NCBI GenBank assembly: GCA_963848035.1
Contig: CAWKCD010000003.1
Location: 62,001-126,000, forward strand
DNA: 64,000 nt
Source: JAVVHH01 sp963848035
Lineage (GTDB): Bacteria > Pseudomonadota > Alphaproteobacteria > Acetobacterales > Acetobacteraceae
Direction of reading: 5' to 3'
Part shown: positions 52,208-60,332 of the stretch, in pieces
How positions within the stretch are numbered: position 1 is the first letter of the stretch
Layout of the letters: every line of letters starts with the position of its first letter
Translations under genes and position numbers: made by a program
Notes under the pieces: generated by a model
Databases searched by the model: none
Told to the model about the DNA's origin: nothing
The model's input: the letters and a program-made list of their open reading frames with translations, nothing else

Positions 52208-53103
52208 AGCTCTCGCATCGGATCGAGGGGATGGCGGCGCAGTCGGCCCGCTGGTTGCTGCAGCGACTGGGACCGGTCCGCGCGAGCAATGTCGGCGGTG
52301 CCGTCGCCCGGGCCATCGGGCCGCTTCTGCCCGTATCGGCGGTGGCGCTGCGAAACCTCAGCTTCGCAATGCCGGAACTGGACGAGGCGGGGCGCCGGCG
52401 GGTGGTTCGTGGTGTTTGGGACAATCTGGGTCGGACGGCAGCGGAGTTTCCGCATGTCGGCTTGATGCGGGAGACGGCGGCCGGGCCGGGGTGGGAGGTG
52501 GTCGGCAGCGAGCACATCGAAGCGCTGGCGGCGCAGGGCGGTCCGGCGCTGCTGTTCACCGGGCATATCAGCAATTGGGAGGTGCTGCCGCTGGCGACGG
52601 CCCGCAAGGGCGTCAATTTCGCGACGCTGTATCGGCCGGCCGACAATCCGATCGTCGACGAGATGATCCTGAGCCTGCGCCGTGCCTCGCCGGGAGCAAA
52701 CGAGAACCTGTTCCCCAAGGGCGTCCAGGGCGCTCGGCAGACGCTGGCGCATCTTCGGTCTGGCGGCTTCGTGGGCTTGCTCCAGGACCAGAAGATGAAT
52801 GACGGGATCGAGGCGCGGTTCTTCGGTCGGCCCGCCATGACGGCATCCGCCCTGGCGGCGCTCGCGGTCAAGATCCGTTGCCCCGTGTTGCCGACCTACG
52901 CGCAGCGGATCGGTCCGGCGCGGTTTCGCGTCACCTACGAGGCGCCGGTGCCGGTGCCGAATACTGGCGACCGGAATGCCGACATCGCGACGTTGACGCA
53001 GTTGGTCAACGACCGGCTCGAGCGCTGGATCCGGTCAGCGCCCGAGAGTTGGCTATGGCTGCACAAGCGGTGGCCGAAGGAAAATTACGCCGATTTGCGC
53101 TGA
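52204..53103 (+). CDS. Lipid A biosynthesis (lauroyl-type) acyltransferase
   Basis: This 299-residue LpxL/HtrB-family enzyme adds a secondary acyl chain to lipid A. The catalytic H-x4-E is HISNWE in LLFTGHISNWEVLP. The later blocks YRPADNPIVDE, PKGVQGARQTL and LLQDQKMNDGIEARFFG are as in the family. It is coupled to lpxK. Its last 19 bases overlap the convergent mtnA gene. Confidence 0.94.
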   Translation: MKLSHRIEGMAAQSARWLLQRLGPVRASNVGGAVARAIGPLLPVSAVALRNLSFAMPELDEAGRRRVVRGVWDNLGRTAAEFPHVGLMRETAAGPGWEVVGSEHIEALAAQGGPALLFTGHISNWEVLPLATARKGVNFATLYRPADNPIVDEMILSLRRASPGANENLFPKGVQGARQTLAHLRSGGFVGLLQDQKMNDGIEARFFGRPAMTASALAALAVKIRCPVLPTYAQRIGPARFRVTYEAPVPVPNTGDRNADIATLTQLVNDRLERWIRSAPESWLWLHKRWPKENYADLR

Positions 53104-54194
53104 GGCGGCGCAAGATCGGGGAATAGGCCGACCAACCCCTCTGCGCTGGCATCGCAGCGTCCGCGTTCGGTGATCAGACCAGTCAGCAGGCGTGCCGGAG
53201 TCACGTCGAACGCCGGATTGGCCGCCGGGCTGCCGGTCGGCACGACGCGCACGGTGGTGACTACCCCGTCAAGACCCCGGCCGGTGATGGTCGTCACTTC
53301 GGCGGCGTCGCGCTCCTCGATCGGGATGTCGGCGCCGTCCGACAGCGTCCAGTCGATGGTGCTGGACGGCGCGGCGACCCAGAACGGAATCTCGTTGTCG
53401 CGTGCCGCGAGCGCCTTGAGATAGGTGCCGATCTTGTTGGCTGCATCGCCGCTGCGGCTGACACGGTCGGCGCCGACGATGGCCAGGTCGACCTTGCCCT
53501 GTTGCATGAGATGGCCGCCCGCATTGTCGGAGATCACGGTGTGCGGCACGCCGTGCTTGCCGAGTTCCCATGCGGTCAGGAAAGCGCCTTGGTTGCGCGG
53601 GCGGGTCTCGTCGACCCAGACATGAACGTTGATGCCGGAATCGTGCGCCTTGTAGATGGGCGCCAGCGCGGTCCCCCAATCCACGGTCGCCAGCCAGCCA
53701 GCATTGCAGTGAGTCAGGACGTTGACGCTGCCACCTCGGCTTTGGGCGGTTTGGGCTAGCAGATCGCGGCCATGATCGCCGATGGCCTCGTTCTGCAGAG
53801 CGTCCTCATCGGCGATGGCGGCGGCTTCGGCGTAGGCGACTTCGACCCGGTCGGCGCGCGCGGTATTGCGCAACCGGGTCATCATGCGGTCCAGCGCCCA
53901 GCGGAGATTGATGGCGGTTGGCCGGGTGGCGGCGAGCAATTCGGCGGCGCGTTCCAGCGCCATGGTCTCCTGGTCGTCACGGGCGGCCAGGGCCAAGCCA
54001 TAAGCCGCCGTCGCGCCGATCAAGGGGGCGCCGCGCACCTGCATGCTGCGGATTGCGTGCGCGGCCTGTCGAAGGTCGGCGAGGCGGACGAATTCGAGTG
54101 ACCATGGCAGCTTCGTCTGGTCGATGACGCGCACGGACCAACCATCCGAATGGTCGACCCAAATGGTCCGATATGCCGTTCCGTCGATGCGCAT
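53085..54194 (-). CDS. mtnA: Methylthioribose-1-phosphate isomerase
   Basis: This enzyme of methionine salvage (369 aa) converts methylthioribose-1-phosphate to methylthioribulose-1-phosphate. Signature segments are MQVRGAPLIGATAAYGLALAA, the catalytic Cys in LTHCNAGWLAT, the Asp in VGADRVSRSGDAANKIGTY, and ETRPRNQGAFLTAWEL. The start ATG has a strong hairpin immediately upstream that contains the likely ribosome-binding site. Confidence 0.96.
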   Translation of the reverse strand: MRIDGTAYRTIWVDHSDGWSVRVIDQTKLPWSLEFVRLADLRQAAHAIRSMQVRGAPLIGATAAYGLALAARDDQETMALERAAELLAATRPTAINLRWALDRMMTRLRNTARADRVEVAYAEAAAIADEDALQNEAIGDHGRDLLAQTAQSRGGSVNVLTHCNAGWLATVDWGTALAPIYKAHDSGINVHVWVDETRPRNQGAFLTAWELGKHGVPHTVISDNAGGHLMQQGKVDLAIVGADRVSRSGDAANKIGTYLKALAARDNEIPFWVAAPSSTIDWTLSDGADIPIEERDAAEVTTITGRGLDGVVTTVRVVPTGSPAANPAFDVTPARLLTGLITERGRCDASAEGLVGLFPDLAPPQRKSA

Positions 54195-54196
54195 CA

Positions 54197-54219
54197 GTCG
54201 CCCCCTTCGATGGGGCGAC
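54197..54219 (-). promoter_or_regulatory. Hairpin over the mtnA ribosome-binding site
   Basis: GTCGCCCC and GGGGCGAC make an 8-base stem with a 7-base loop that ends two bases before the mtnA ATG. On the minus strand the start-proximal arm holds the G-rich sequence that would serve as Shine-Dalgarno, so folding would hide it. It is too small for a known SAM riboswitch. Confidence 0.45.
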
Positions 54220-54254
54220 CTTATACGGAGCGCGGCGCGGAGACGCTAACCCTG

Positions 54255-54407
54255 TTAGGACTTGGGCAGCGCGTTGAGGATTTCGCGCGGGAGAGGCTCG
54301 TGCATCACAGGCTCGAACTCGTCCCTCAACGTTCGGCCGAACCACACGTCAAACGCGGCCGAATCGCTTGGCGGCTTTGGTTGGGGTGTTTCGTATTGCG
54401 GGCGCAT
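54255..54407 (-). CDS. NepR-like anti-sigma factor (small)
   Basis: This 50-residue protein contains WFGRTLRDEFEPVMHEPLP, which fits the NepR pattern of two helices (GRxLRxxYxxVxxEPxPxxF). NepR holds the general stress sigma factor EcfG until PhyR removes it. I start at MRPQYETPQ; a longer in-frame start at 54488 would add a cysteine-rich, arginine-rich lead unlike the family. No phyR or ecfG gene is nearby, so this would be an orphan copy. It lies 60 bases upstream of mtnA on the same strand. Confidence 0.68.
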   Translation of the reverse strand: MRPQYETPQPKPPSDSAAFDVWFGRTLRDEFEPVMHEPLPREILNALPKS

Positions 54408-54488
54408 ACCCTGTAAATGCCGGCGACACGCAAGAGTTGCATCACGCGAAAATGCTGTGAAACAACGGTTTTCTTGTAGCTTTCGCAA

Positions 54489-55322
54489 TCAAGAACGAGC
54501 GGCGCTGAGAATCAACCGAGAGAGATGAGCACCAAGGCAGGCATGGAGCAGCTCGACGGCGCGTTTGCGATCGCCTTTGGGCGTGCGCTCCAGGTCGATC
54601 TGTCCCTCGTTCACCCAATTCCGCATCAGGTCGAAGCGACGGAACAGCAGGACGCCGTGGATCGACCCGAGCTGTTGGAACGCCTGTTCGTAAGGCTCGA
54701 TGTTGCTGTTGGTCTGAAGGAAGCGGCTGAACTGCGGATCGATCAGGACGAGGTCGGCGCCGGCCTGCTCGGCCTGGCCGGCGCCTTCGGCCAGGGTTTG
54801 GGCAAATTCAGTCGGCGGCAGGTTGCGGACGGCTTCGACGGTGCCTGTCTGCCAGATCACCAGGTCGAACTTCTCCAGCGGCAGGGATTGTTCGAGGACC
54901 TGCAGCTGATCGGCGGCCGAGAGCCCGCGGCCGCCGCGCGCGACGACGTGGACCTTCATACCTGGCACCGCGGTCTCGAGCTGTTTTGCCATCTGCTGCG
55001 GGAACGCCGTCGTCGAGGGCGTGTTCATGATCTGAACGGACGGCACGGACGGAACCGTGGTCGCTGTCGCGCCTGACATCGCCTGCGCTGTCAGGCTGCC
55101 GGGCGCGAGGCTCGCTTCGGGGCCGAACAAGCTTGCGGACCCGATCGCCAGAATATTCAGAGTCGATCCGGGCTTAAGGACGGCGGCGACATGCGGAAGC
55201 GGTGTGACCACGCCGACCACGTCCTCAGGTGCCTCGCATGCCTTCTGCATGGCGGCACTGGCCGAGGCGAAGGGCATCGAACCAGCGGCGAGCAAAGCGA
55301 TCAGCAAAAGGCCGCGCATCAT
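54489..55322 (-). CDS. Exported SGNH/GDSL-fold protein, probably inactive, paired with opgC
   Basis: This 277-residue protein has a signal peptide (LLLIALLAAGSMPFASASA) and the layout of SGNH hydrolases. Block I reads LAIGSASLFG, where the family has GDS or GSS, so the nucleophile serine is Ala63. Block III reads WQTGTVEAV where GTND is expected, so the Asn is also lost. Block II (ARGGRGLSAAD) is kept. It may bind rather than cleave. The opgC stop overlaps its start region (ATGA), so the two act together, perhaps on periplasmic glucans. Confidence 0.75.
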   Translation of the reverse strand: MMRGLLLIALLAAGSMPFASASAAMQKACEAPEDVVGVVTPLPHVAAVLKPGSTLNILAIGSASLFGPEASLAPGSLTAQAMSGATATTVPSVPSVQIMNTPSTTAFPQQMAKQLETAVPGMKVHVVARGGRGLSAADQLQVLEQSLPLEKFDLVIWQTGTVEAVRNLPPTEFAQTLAEGAGQAEQAGADLVLIDPQFSRFLQTNSNIEPYEQAFQQLGSIHGVLLFRRFDLMRNWVNEGQIDLERTPKGDRKRAVELLHACLGAHLSRLILSAARS

Positions 55323-56464
55323 AATCTTCCTGCGTTACCAGCCCGTTCGGCGACGGGCAAGGCGGTGTGCGCTAGCTTACCCTTGTTCCGATACCATGCC
55401 GCAAGGGTGCCGACGGCGACGAGGGCAGCGGCGCCGACGATGTTTACGCCGGCTTGAACGGCCCAGTTGGGTCGCTCCTCCATCGCCAACCGTCCCAGAA
55501 ACGAAAGGAATATGCCCGCGCAGAAGACCGCCAAGGAGTGTTGGCCACAGACCACGAAAGCCGAAGAGGCGCGGCTGTGCAGCCATCGAGCGCCTGGCGG
55601 GACGGTTCGGACCACGACCCAGACGAGTGCGAAGATCGAGAGGAGCCGCATGGGATGGAGGCTTTGCTTGTCGACGGAGATAAGGATTTTCGTCGCCCAG
55701 AGCGGCATGCGCAGCTCAGTGTCCTCATACGGCCAGACAAGCCAAAGCAGGATCACACCGGTGGCCAGGATCAGCGCCGAAAGCAGATCGTAGACGATCC
55801 GCGGGCCCGGGAGCTTGAAGGGCCGATACGACAGCAATGCGCCGCATACGAAGAGCAGTTGCCAGGCGATCGGGTTGAAATACCAGCCGCCCCCAGTCCA
55901 GGCAGGGAGGTTGTAGCCGGTAACTCTGACGATGATGTAGGCGGCGCCCGAGAGCGCCAGCAGAAGCCAGCGGATGCGGAGCAGCGGCATGACGACCGCG
56001 AACACCACTAGCAGGACGATGTACATCGGGAGGATGTCGAGATAGGCCGGCTGGAAATGAAGCAATAGAGCTTCGAGCATCGCGCGATAGGGCGCGTCGG
56101 CGAGAGCGTCGATGTGGATCTCTTCCAGATAGTCCGAGCGATCGAGCGCCGTGGCCGAGTAGGACACCTGGGCGCTGAAGACGACGAACAGGAAGATGTG
56201 GGCGATGTAGAGAATCCAAGCCCGGCGAACGACATCGGCGCCGGCAAAGACCCAGCCATGACGGTCCATGCTCCGCCCGTAAGCGAGCCCGGCGGCGTAG
56301 CCCGCGAGCAGCACGAACACCTCGGTCGAATCGCAGAGCGCGAAATTGCGCAAGCTGAAGCCTGCGATCCAGTTACCGGGAATGTGGTCGATGAAAATCA
56401 GCCAAAGAGCGACGCCGCGAAAGAAGTCGACCCGGAGGTCTCGATTGGAGCCTATCAGCTTCAT
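55319..56464 (-). CDS. opgC: OpgC-type membrane acyltransferase
   Basis: This 381-residue protein has about ten membrane helices and the OpgC hallmarks DLRVDFFRGVALWLIFIDHIPGN and DSTEVFVLLAGYAAGLAYG. OpgC succinylates osmoregulated periplasmic glucans. The C-terminal QHSLAVFCAGIFLSFLG helix is also typical. It is co-translated with the SGNH-fold gene. No opgGH glucan synthesis genes are in the window. Confidence 0.92.
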   Translation of the reverse strand: MKLIGSNRDLRVDFFRGVALWLIFIDHIPGNWIAGFSLRNFALCDSTEVFVLLAGYAAGLAYGRSMDRHGWVFAGADVVRRAWILYIAHIFLFVVFSAQVSYSATALDRSDYLEEIHIDALADAPYRAMLEALLLHFQPAYLDILPMYIVLLVVFAVVMPLLRIRWLLLALSGAAYIIVRVTGYNLPAWTGGGWYFNPIAWQLLFVCGALLSYRPFKLPGPRIVYDLLSALILATGVILLWLVWPYEDTELRMPLWATKILISVDKQSLHPMRLLSIFALVWVVVRTVPPGARWLHSRASSAFVVCGQHSLAVFCAGIFLSFLGRLAMEERPNWAVQAGVNIVGAAALVAVGTLAAWYRNKGKLAHTALPVAERAGNAGRL

Positions 56465-56515
56465 CCCGCCCTCTTACGCCATCGCTGGCTTGCATGTAGG
56501 CGGTGGTCCAGGGAA

Positions 56516-57259
56516 TCATAGCGCCTCAGCAATGCGCTCGAGATCGATGGCTGCCGGGCTGTGCGGAAAGCGATGCAGCAGGAGCGCTTGGCGCCGAATC
56601 GTTTCGGGAACGTGCGGATCGCGGCGGATGGTCCCAGCGACTGCGGGCGCTCTGCCGAGGAAGTTGGTGCAGGCGCGGGTGAGTGCGCCCGCGGTTTGAT
56701 CGCCGCCGCGGTAGCTGTCGGCCTGGTTGATGACCAACCGCGCGTCGCCGTCCGGCCGATCGACGGAATGGAGTTTGAGGGTGGCATAGGCATCGGTGAG
56801 GCTGGTCGGTTCTTCCGTGGCGATCACGAAGACCGCATCGGCCCAGGCGGCCATCGATCGAACGGAGCGGTTCACCCCGGCGCCGAGATCGAGCAGGATG
56901 TGATCGCGGGTCGGCATCAAGGTTTCGAGCTGGCGAAGGAGCGTCTCCAGCTTCTGCTCCGGTAGGCTCGACAGTTCCCCGGAACCAGAGCGGCCTGCCA
57001 CGACTTCGAACCCGCCGGGCTCGTAAACCTTGACGGCATCCTCCAGCCGTGCCGGTCCGGCAAGCACGGCACCGAGATCGACCGTCGGCATGAGTCCAAG
57101 CTGGACGTCGACGTTGGCGAGCCCCAGGTCTCCATCGAGCAGCAACACGCGCCGGCCTTGGCGGGCGAGGGCATGTGCCAGTGTGATGGAGAACCACGTT
57201 TTTCCGACGCCTCCTTTCCCCGAGGCGATGGCGATCGTGCGTGGTGGAGCTTTGGTCAT
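56516..57259 (-). CDS. flhG: FlhG/FleN MinD-like ATPase
   Basis: This 247-residue ATPase regulates flagellar number with FlhF. It has the deviant Walker A motif SGKGGVGKTWFSITLA, the switch I segment LLDGDLGLANVDVQLGL, and HILLDLGAGVNRSV as switch II. It lacks the long N-terminal FlhF-activating extension seen in some homologues. The ATG overlaps the flhF stop. Confidence 0.93.
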   Translation of the reverse strand: MTKAPPRTIAIASGKGGVGKTWFSITLAHALARQGRRVLLLDGDLGLANVDVQLGLMPTVDLGAVLAGPARLEDAVKVYEPGGFEVVAGRSGSGELSSLPEQKLETLLRQLETLMPTRDHILLDLGAGVNRSVRSMAAWADAVFVIATEEPTSLTDAYATLKLHSVDRPDGDARLVINQADSYRGGDQTAGALTRACTNFLGRAPAVAGTIRRDPHVPETIRRQALLLHRFPHSPAAIDLERIAEAL

Positions 57260-58215
57260 TGTGCTGCTTTCGACGAATCGCTTTGCGAGCGGATCAGCAT
57301 CTCGATCGGCGAGACGGGCTTTTTTGGCGTGGCCGGCATTGTTGTTTTTCTCCGAACCAGGCGCTCTGCCAGGAATTGGGGTGTCATTGATTGCAAGCTG
57401 TCGACGACGCCCGCGCCGATTCCCGCGTCGGTGAGGATGAGGCCGGTCGCAGCGGCGGCGAGGATGCCGCCGAGCCGACGGGACTGGTCGAGCCGACTCA
57501 CCACGAGATAGGTCGCGCCGAGTTCCTTGAAGCCGGTCGCCATGTCGAGCGCTTCGGCCGGGTCGAGTCCGGTTGGCAGCACCAGTGCGATCTCGGCTTT
57601 GGCGACGGCTTGGGTTTGGAGGAGGTAGTCTCGATCGGCCGGCTCGGACGGGTTCAGTCCCGGCGTGTCGATCAGGACCGGCGCGCGGTCGGGGCGGCGC
57701 GCGATGGCACGTGCGAGTTGCGTCGGCGTGTCGGCGACGATGAGGTTGAGGCCGAGGAGGCGGGTGAAGGCGGCAAGCTGCTCGGCGGCACCGGCGCGCC
57801 GACCATCGATCGTGATGACGTGGCTCTCCTGCTCGGCGAGCTTCAGGCGAGTGGCGAGGCGCGCGGTCGTCATGGTCTTTCCTGCGCCGGGCGGCCCGAC
57901 CAGCAGCATGGTCGAACCAGCGCTCTGGCAGGGCAGGGGTGCGAACGCGAACTCGGTTGCGAGCGCGCTAACGAGGTCGCCTTGAGTCAGGCGTTTGGCG
58001 AGCAGCGGCTGCACGCCATGCCATGACCAGTCCGTCTCATACTCGATTGCCGGAGGGGAAGCGGGCGTTGACGGTGGCGATTCGTGCGCGGCCGTTACCT
58101 CGACGCCGTCTTCGACCGACTGGCTCGAGAGGATCAGCGCGTCCGGACCGAGCTCCTCCCGGACCAACGCCATCGCTGCGCCGATATTCGGCGCTGAGTA
58201 GACCTTTACCCGCAT
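57256..58215 (-). CDS. flhF: Flagellar SRP-like GTPase FlhF
   Basis: This SRP-type GTPase (319 aa) positions the flagellum. The B domain is MRVKVYSAPNIGAAMALVREELGPDALIL. A short N domain and a G domain follow, with LVGPPGAGKTMTTARLA (G1), IDGRRAGAAEQ and LIDTPGLNP (G3). The G4 site reads VSRLDQSRRLGGIL, where the usual TKLD is SRLD. It is coupled to flhG and follows flhA. Confidence 0.93.
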   Translation of the reverse strand: MRVKVYSAPNIGAAMALVREELGPDALILSSQSVEDGVEVTAAHESPPSTPASPPAIEYETDWSWHGVQPLLAKRLTQGDLVSALATEFAFAPLPCQSAGSTMLLVGPPGAGKTMTTARLATRLKLAEQESHVITIDGRRAGAAEQLAAFTRLLGLNLIVADTPTQLARAIARRPDRAPVLIDTPGLNPSEPADRDYLLQTQAVAKAEIALVLPTGLDPAEALDMATGFKELGATYLVVSRLDQSRRLGGILAAAATGLILTDAGIGAGVVDSLQSMTPQFLAERLVRRKTTMPATPKKPVSPIEMLIRSQSDSSKAAQ

Positions 58216-58258
58216 CGCGGCTCATTGTGCCCGACGGAAGTTTCGACAGTGTTAACGC

Positions 58259-60329
58259 TCACAGCGTGCCCAAGGTCCGGATACGTGCGCGCGAGTAGAT
58301 CTCGGTTTGCGCCAGAACAGGTGTCGATGGCCGCAGACGTTCGACGATCGCCCGCACATGGGCGCGGATCACGCCCGAGCAGAGTAGGACAGGCGCTTCG
58401 CCGGAAGCGGACGCGGCCTCGAACACGGTACGGAAGCGCTGCATGAACTCGTTGAGCCGTGTCGGCGCAATCGCCAGCTGACGGTCCTCCGGCGGGCCGA
58501 TCAGGCTTTCGGTGAACGCGGATTCCCACTCCGGCGACAAGGTCACCAGGGGGATGTAGCCGCCGGGACCGACATGGCTGTCGCTGATCTGCCTCGCCAG
58601 CCGTGTCCGCACGTGGCCTGCAATGGCTTGGATCGCCCGCATTCCGCCGCCGCAGGCTTCCTGGATGCCCTCGAGGATGGTCGGCAGGTCGCGCAGTGAG
58701 ATGCGCTCGCTGAGCAGCGCTTGCAGGACACGTTGCACGGCGCCGGCCGAGATCTGGTTCGGAATGAGGTCGGCGACGAGTTTCTGCTGCTCCTTCGGAA
58801 GATCTTCGAGCAGCTTGATGGTCTCCGAGTAGGAGAGCAGCTCGGCCATCAAGTCGCGGACGATCTCCGTCAGGTGCGTGGTGAGCACGCTGGCGGGATC
58901 GACGACGGTGAGATTGCGGAGGAGCGCCGTCTCGCGATGGCTTTCGTCGATCCAGAGCGCCGGCAGGCCGAAGGCCGGCTCCACCGTGCGTTCGCCGGGC
59001 AAATCGGGGAGGGCGCCGGACGGGTCCATGGCCAGGAGCTTGGTCGGCCTGATGTCGCCGCGCGCGGACTTCGATCTCCTTGACCCGGATCACGTAGGTA
59101 TCGGCCGGGAGCTGCAGATTGTCCTGGATGCGGACCGGTGGGAGCACGAAGCCCATCTCGGTGGCGATGGCGCGCCGCAATCCTTTAATCTGCTCGGTCA
59201 GTTTCGGCGCGTCGCCACCCGCGAGCGAGAGCAGCCCGTAGCCGAGTTCCAGGCGGAGCGCGTCGATGCGCAGGGAGTCGGTGATCGGCGGCTCGACTGG
59301 TGCGGCAGCGACGGGCAAGTCGGCGATCTTCTTGGCGAGGATGGCTTTCTGCCGGACCCACGCGCCACCGCCGGCCAACGCTGCCAGGCCAAGAAACGGC
59401 AGCATCGGGAGCCCGGGCATCAACGCCAGCGCGACTGCGGCCGCGGCGGCGAGCGCCAAAGGTTTCGGGCTGCCGCCGAGCTGTCGCATCAGCGCCGCGT
59501 CTGCTGTGCCTTCGACGCCACCTTTGGTGACGACGATGCCGGCGGCGGTCGACACGAGGAGGGCTGGGATTTGCGAGACGAGGCCGTCGCCGACCGTGAG
59601 CGTGGTGAACGTGGCGGCGGCTTCCGAGAATGGCATGCCGTGTCGCAGCAAGCCGATCGCCAGGCCGCCGAAGATGTTGATGACGGTGATCAGCAACCCG
59701 GCGATCGCGTCGCCGCGCACGAACTTGGCCGCACCGTCCATCGCGCCGTAGAAGCCGCTCTCCTCCTCGAGCTCCCGCCGCCGGATGCGTGCGCCGGCTT
59801 CATCGATCATCCCGCTCGAGAGATCGGCGTCGATCGCCATCTGCTTGCCCGGCATCGCATCGAGGCTGAAGCGGGCGGCGACTTCGGCGATGCGCCCGGA
59901 GCCTTTGGTGATGACCATGAAGTTCACGACTAGAAGGATCGCGAACAGGATGACGCCGATGACGACGTCGCCTCCCATGAGGAAGCCGCCGAACGCTTGG
60001 ACGACGTGGCCGGCCGCGGCCGGGCCTTCGTTGCCGCGACTGAGGATGAGCCGCGTGGTGGCGACGTTCAGCGAGAGGCGCAACAGCGTCGTGAGCAGCA
60101 ACAAGGTCGGAAAGCTGGTGAAGTCGAGCGGCCGGCCCAAGAAGACGGCGACCATGAGCACGAGTACGGCCGAGGTGACGGAGAGCGCGAGGCCGATGTC
60201 GAGAAGGGCGGGCGGGAGCGGGACGATGAGGACAGCCAGCAGTGCGATAATGCCAAGCGCCAGGCCGATGTCGGTGCCGGGCAGGTAGGGCTTGGCTTTG
60301 CCGCCCATGGACGCGATGAGGGCTTGCAT
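58259..60329 (-). pseudogene. flhA: Flagellar export gate protein FlhA, one extra base
   Basis: FlhA is the ring subunit of the flagellar type III export gate. The N-terminal part has the eight-helix membrane domain with the conserved FHIPEP-like charged region and MPGKQMAIDADLSSGMIDE. The cytoplasmic domain continues in the next frame from LAMDPSGALPDLPG and PAFGLPALWIDE to the end. Deleting one base near 59066 gives 689 aa, the normal length. The surrounding flagellar genes are intact, so an error is likely. Confidence 0.92.
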
Positions 60330-60332
60330 CGG

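Noticed and set aside
54195..54254. SAM riboswitch upstream of mtnA
   Set aside because: The leader holds just one short hairpin and lacks the conserved core of SAM-I, SAM-II or SAM-V types.
58259..60329. Programmed ribosomal frameshifting in flhA, ctaB, waaA or pmbA
   Set aside because: No slippery heptamer plus downstream structure is visible at the breaks. The same single-base type recurs in unrelated genes whose homologues are read in one frame.
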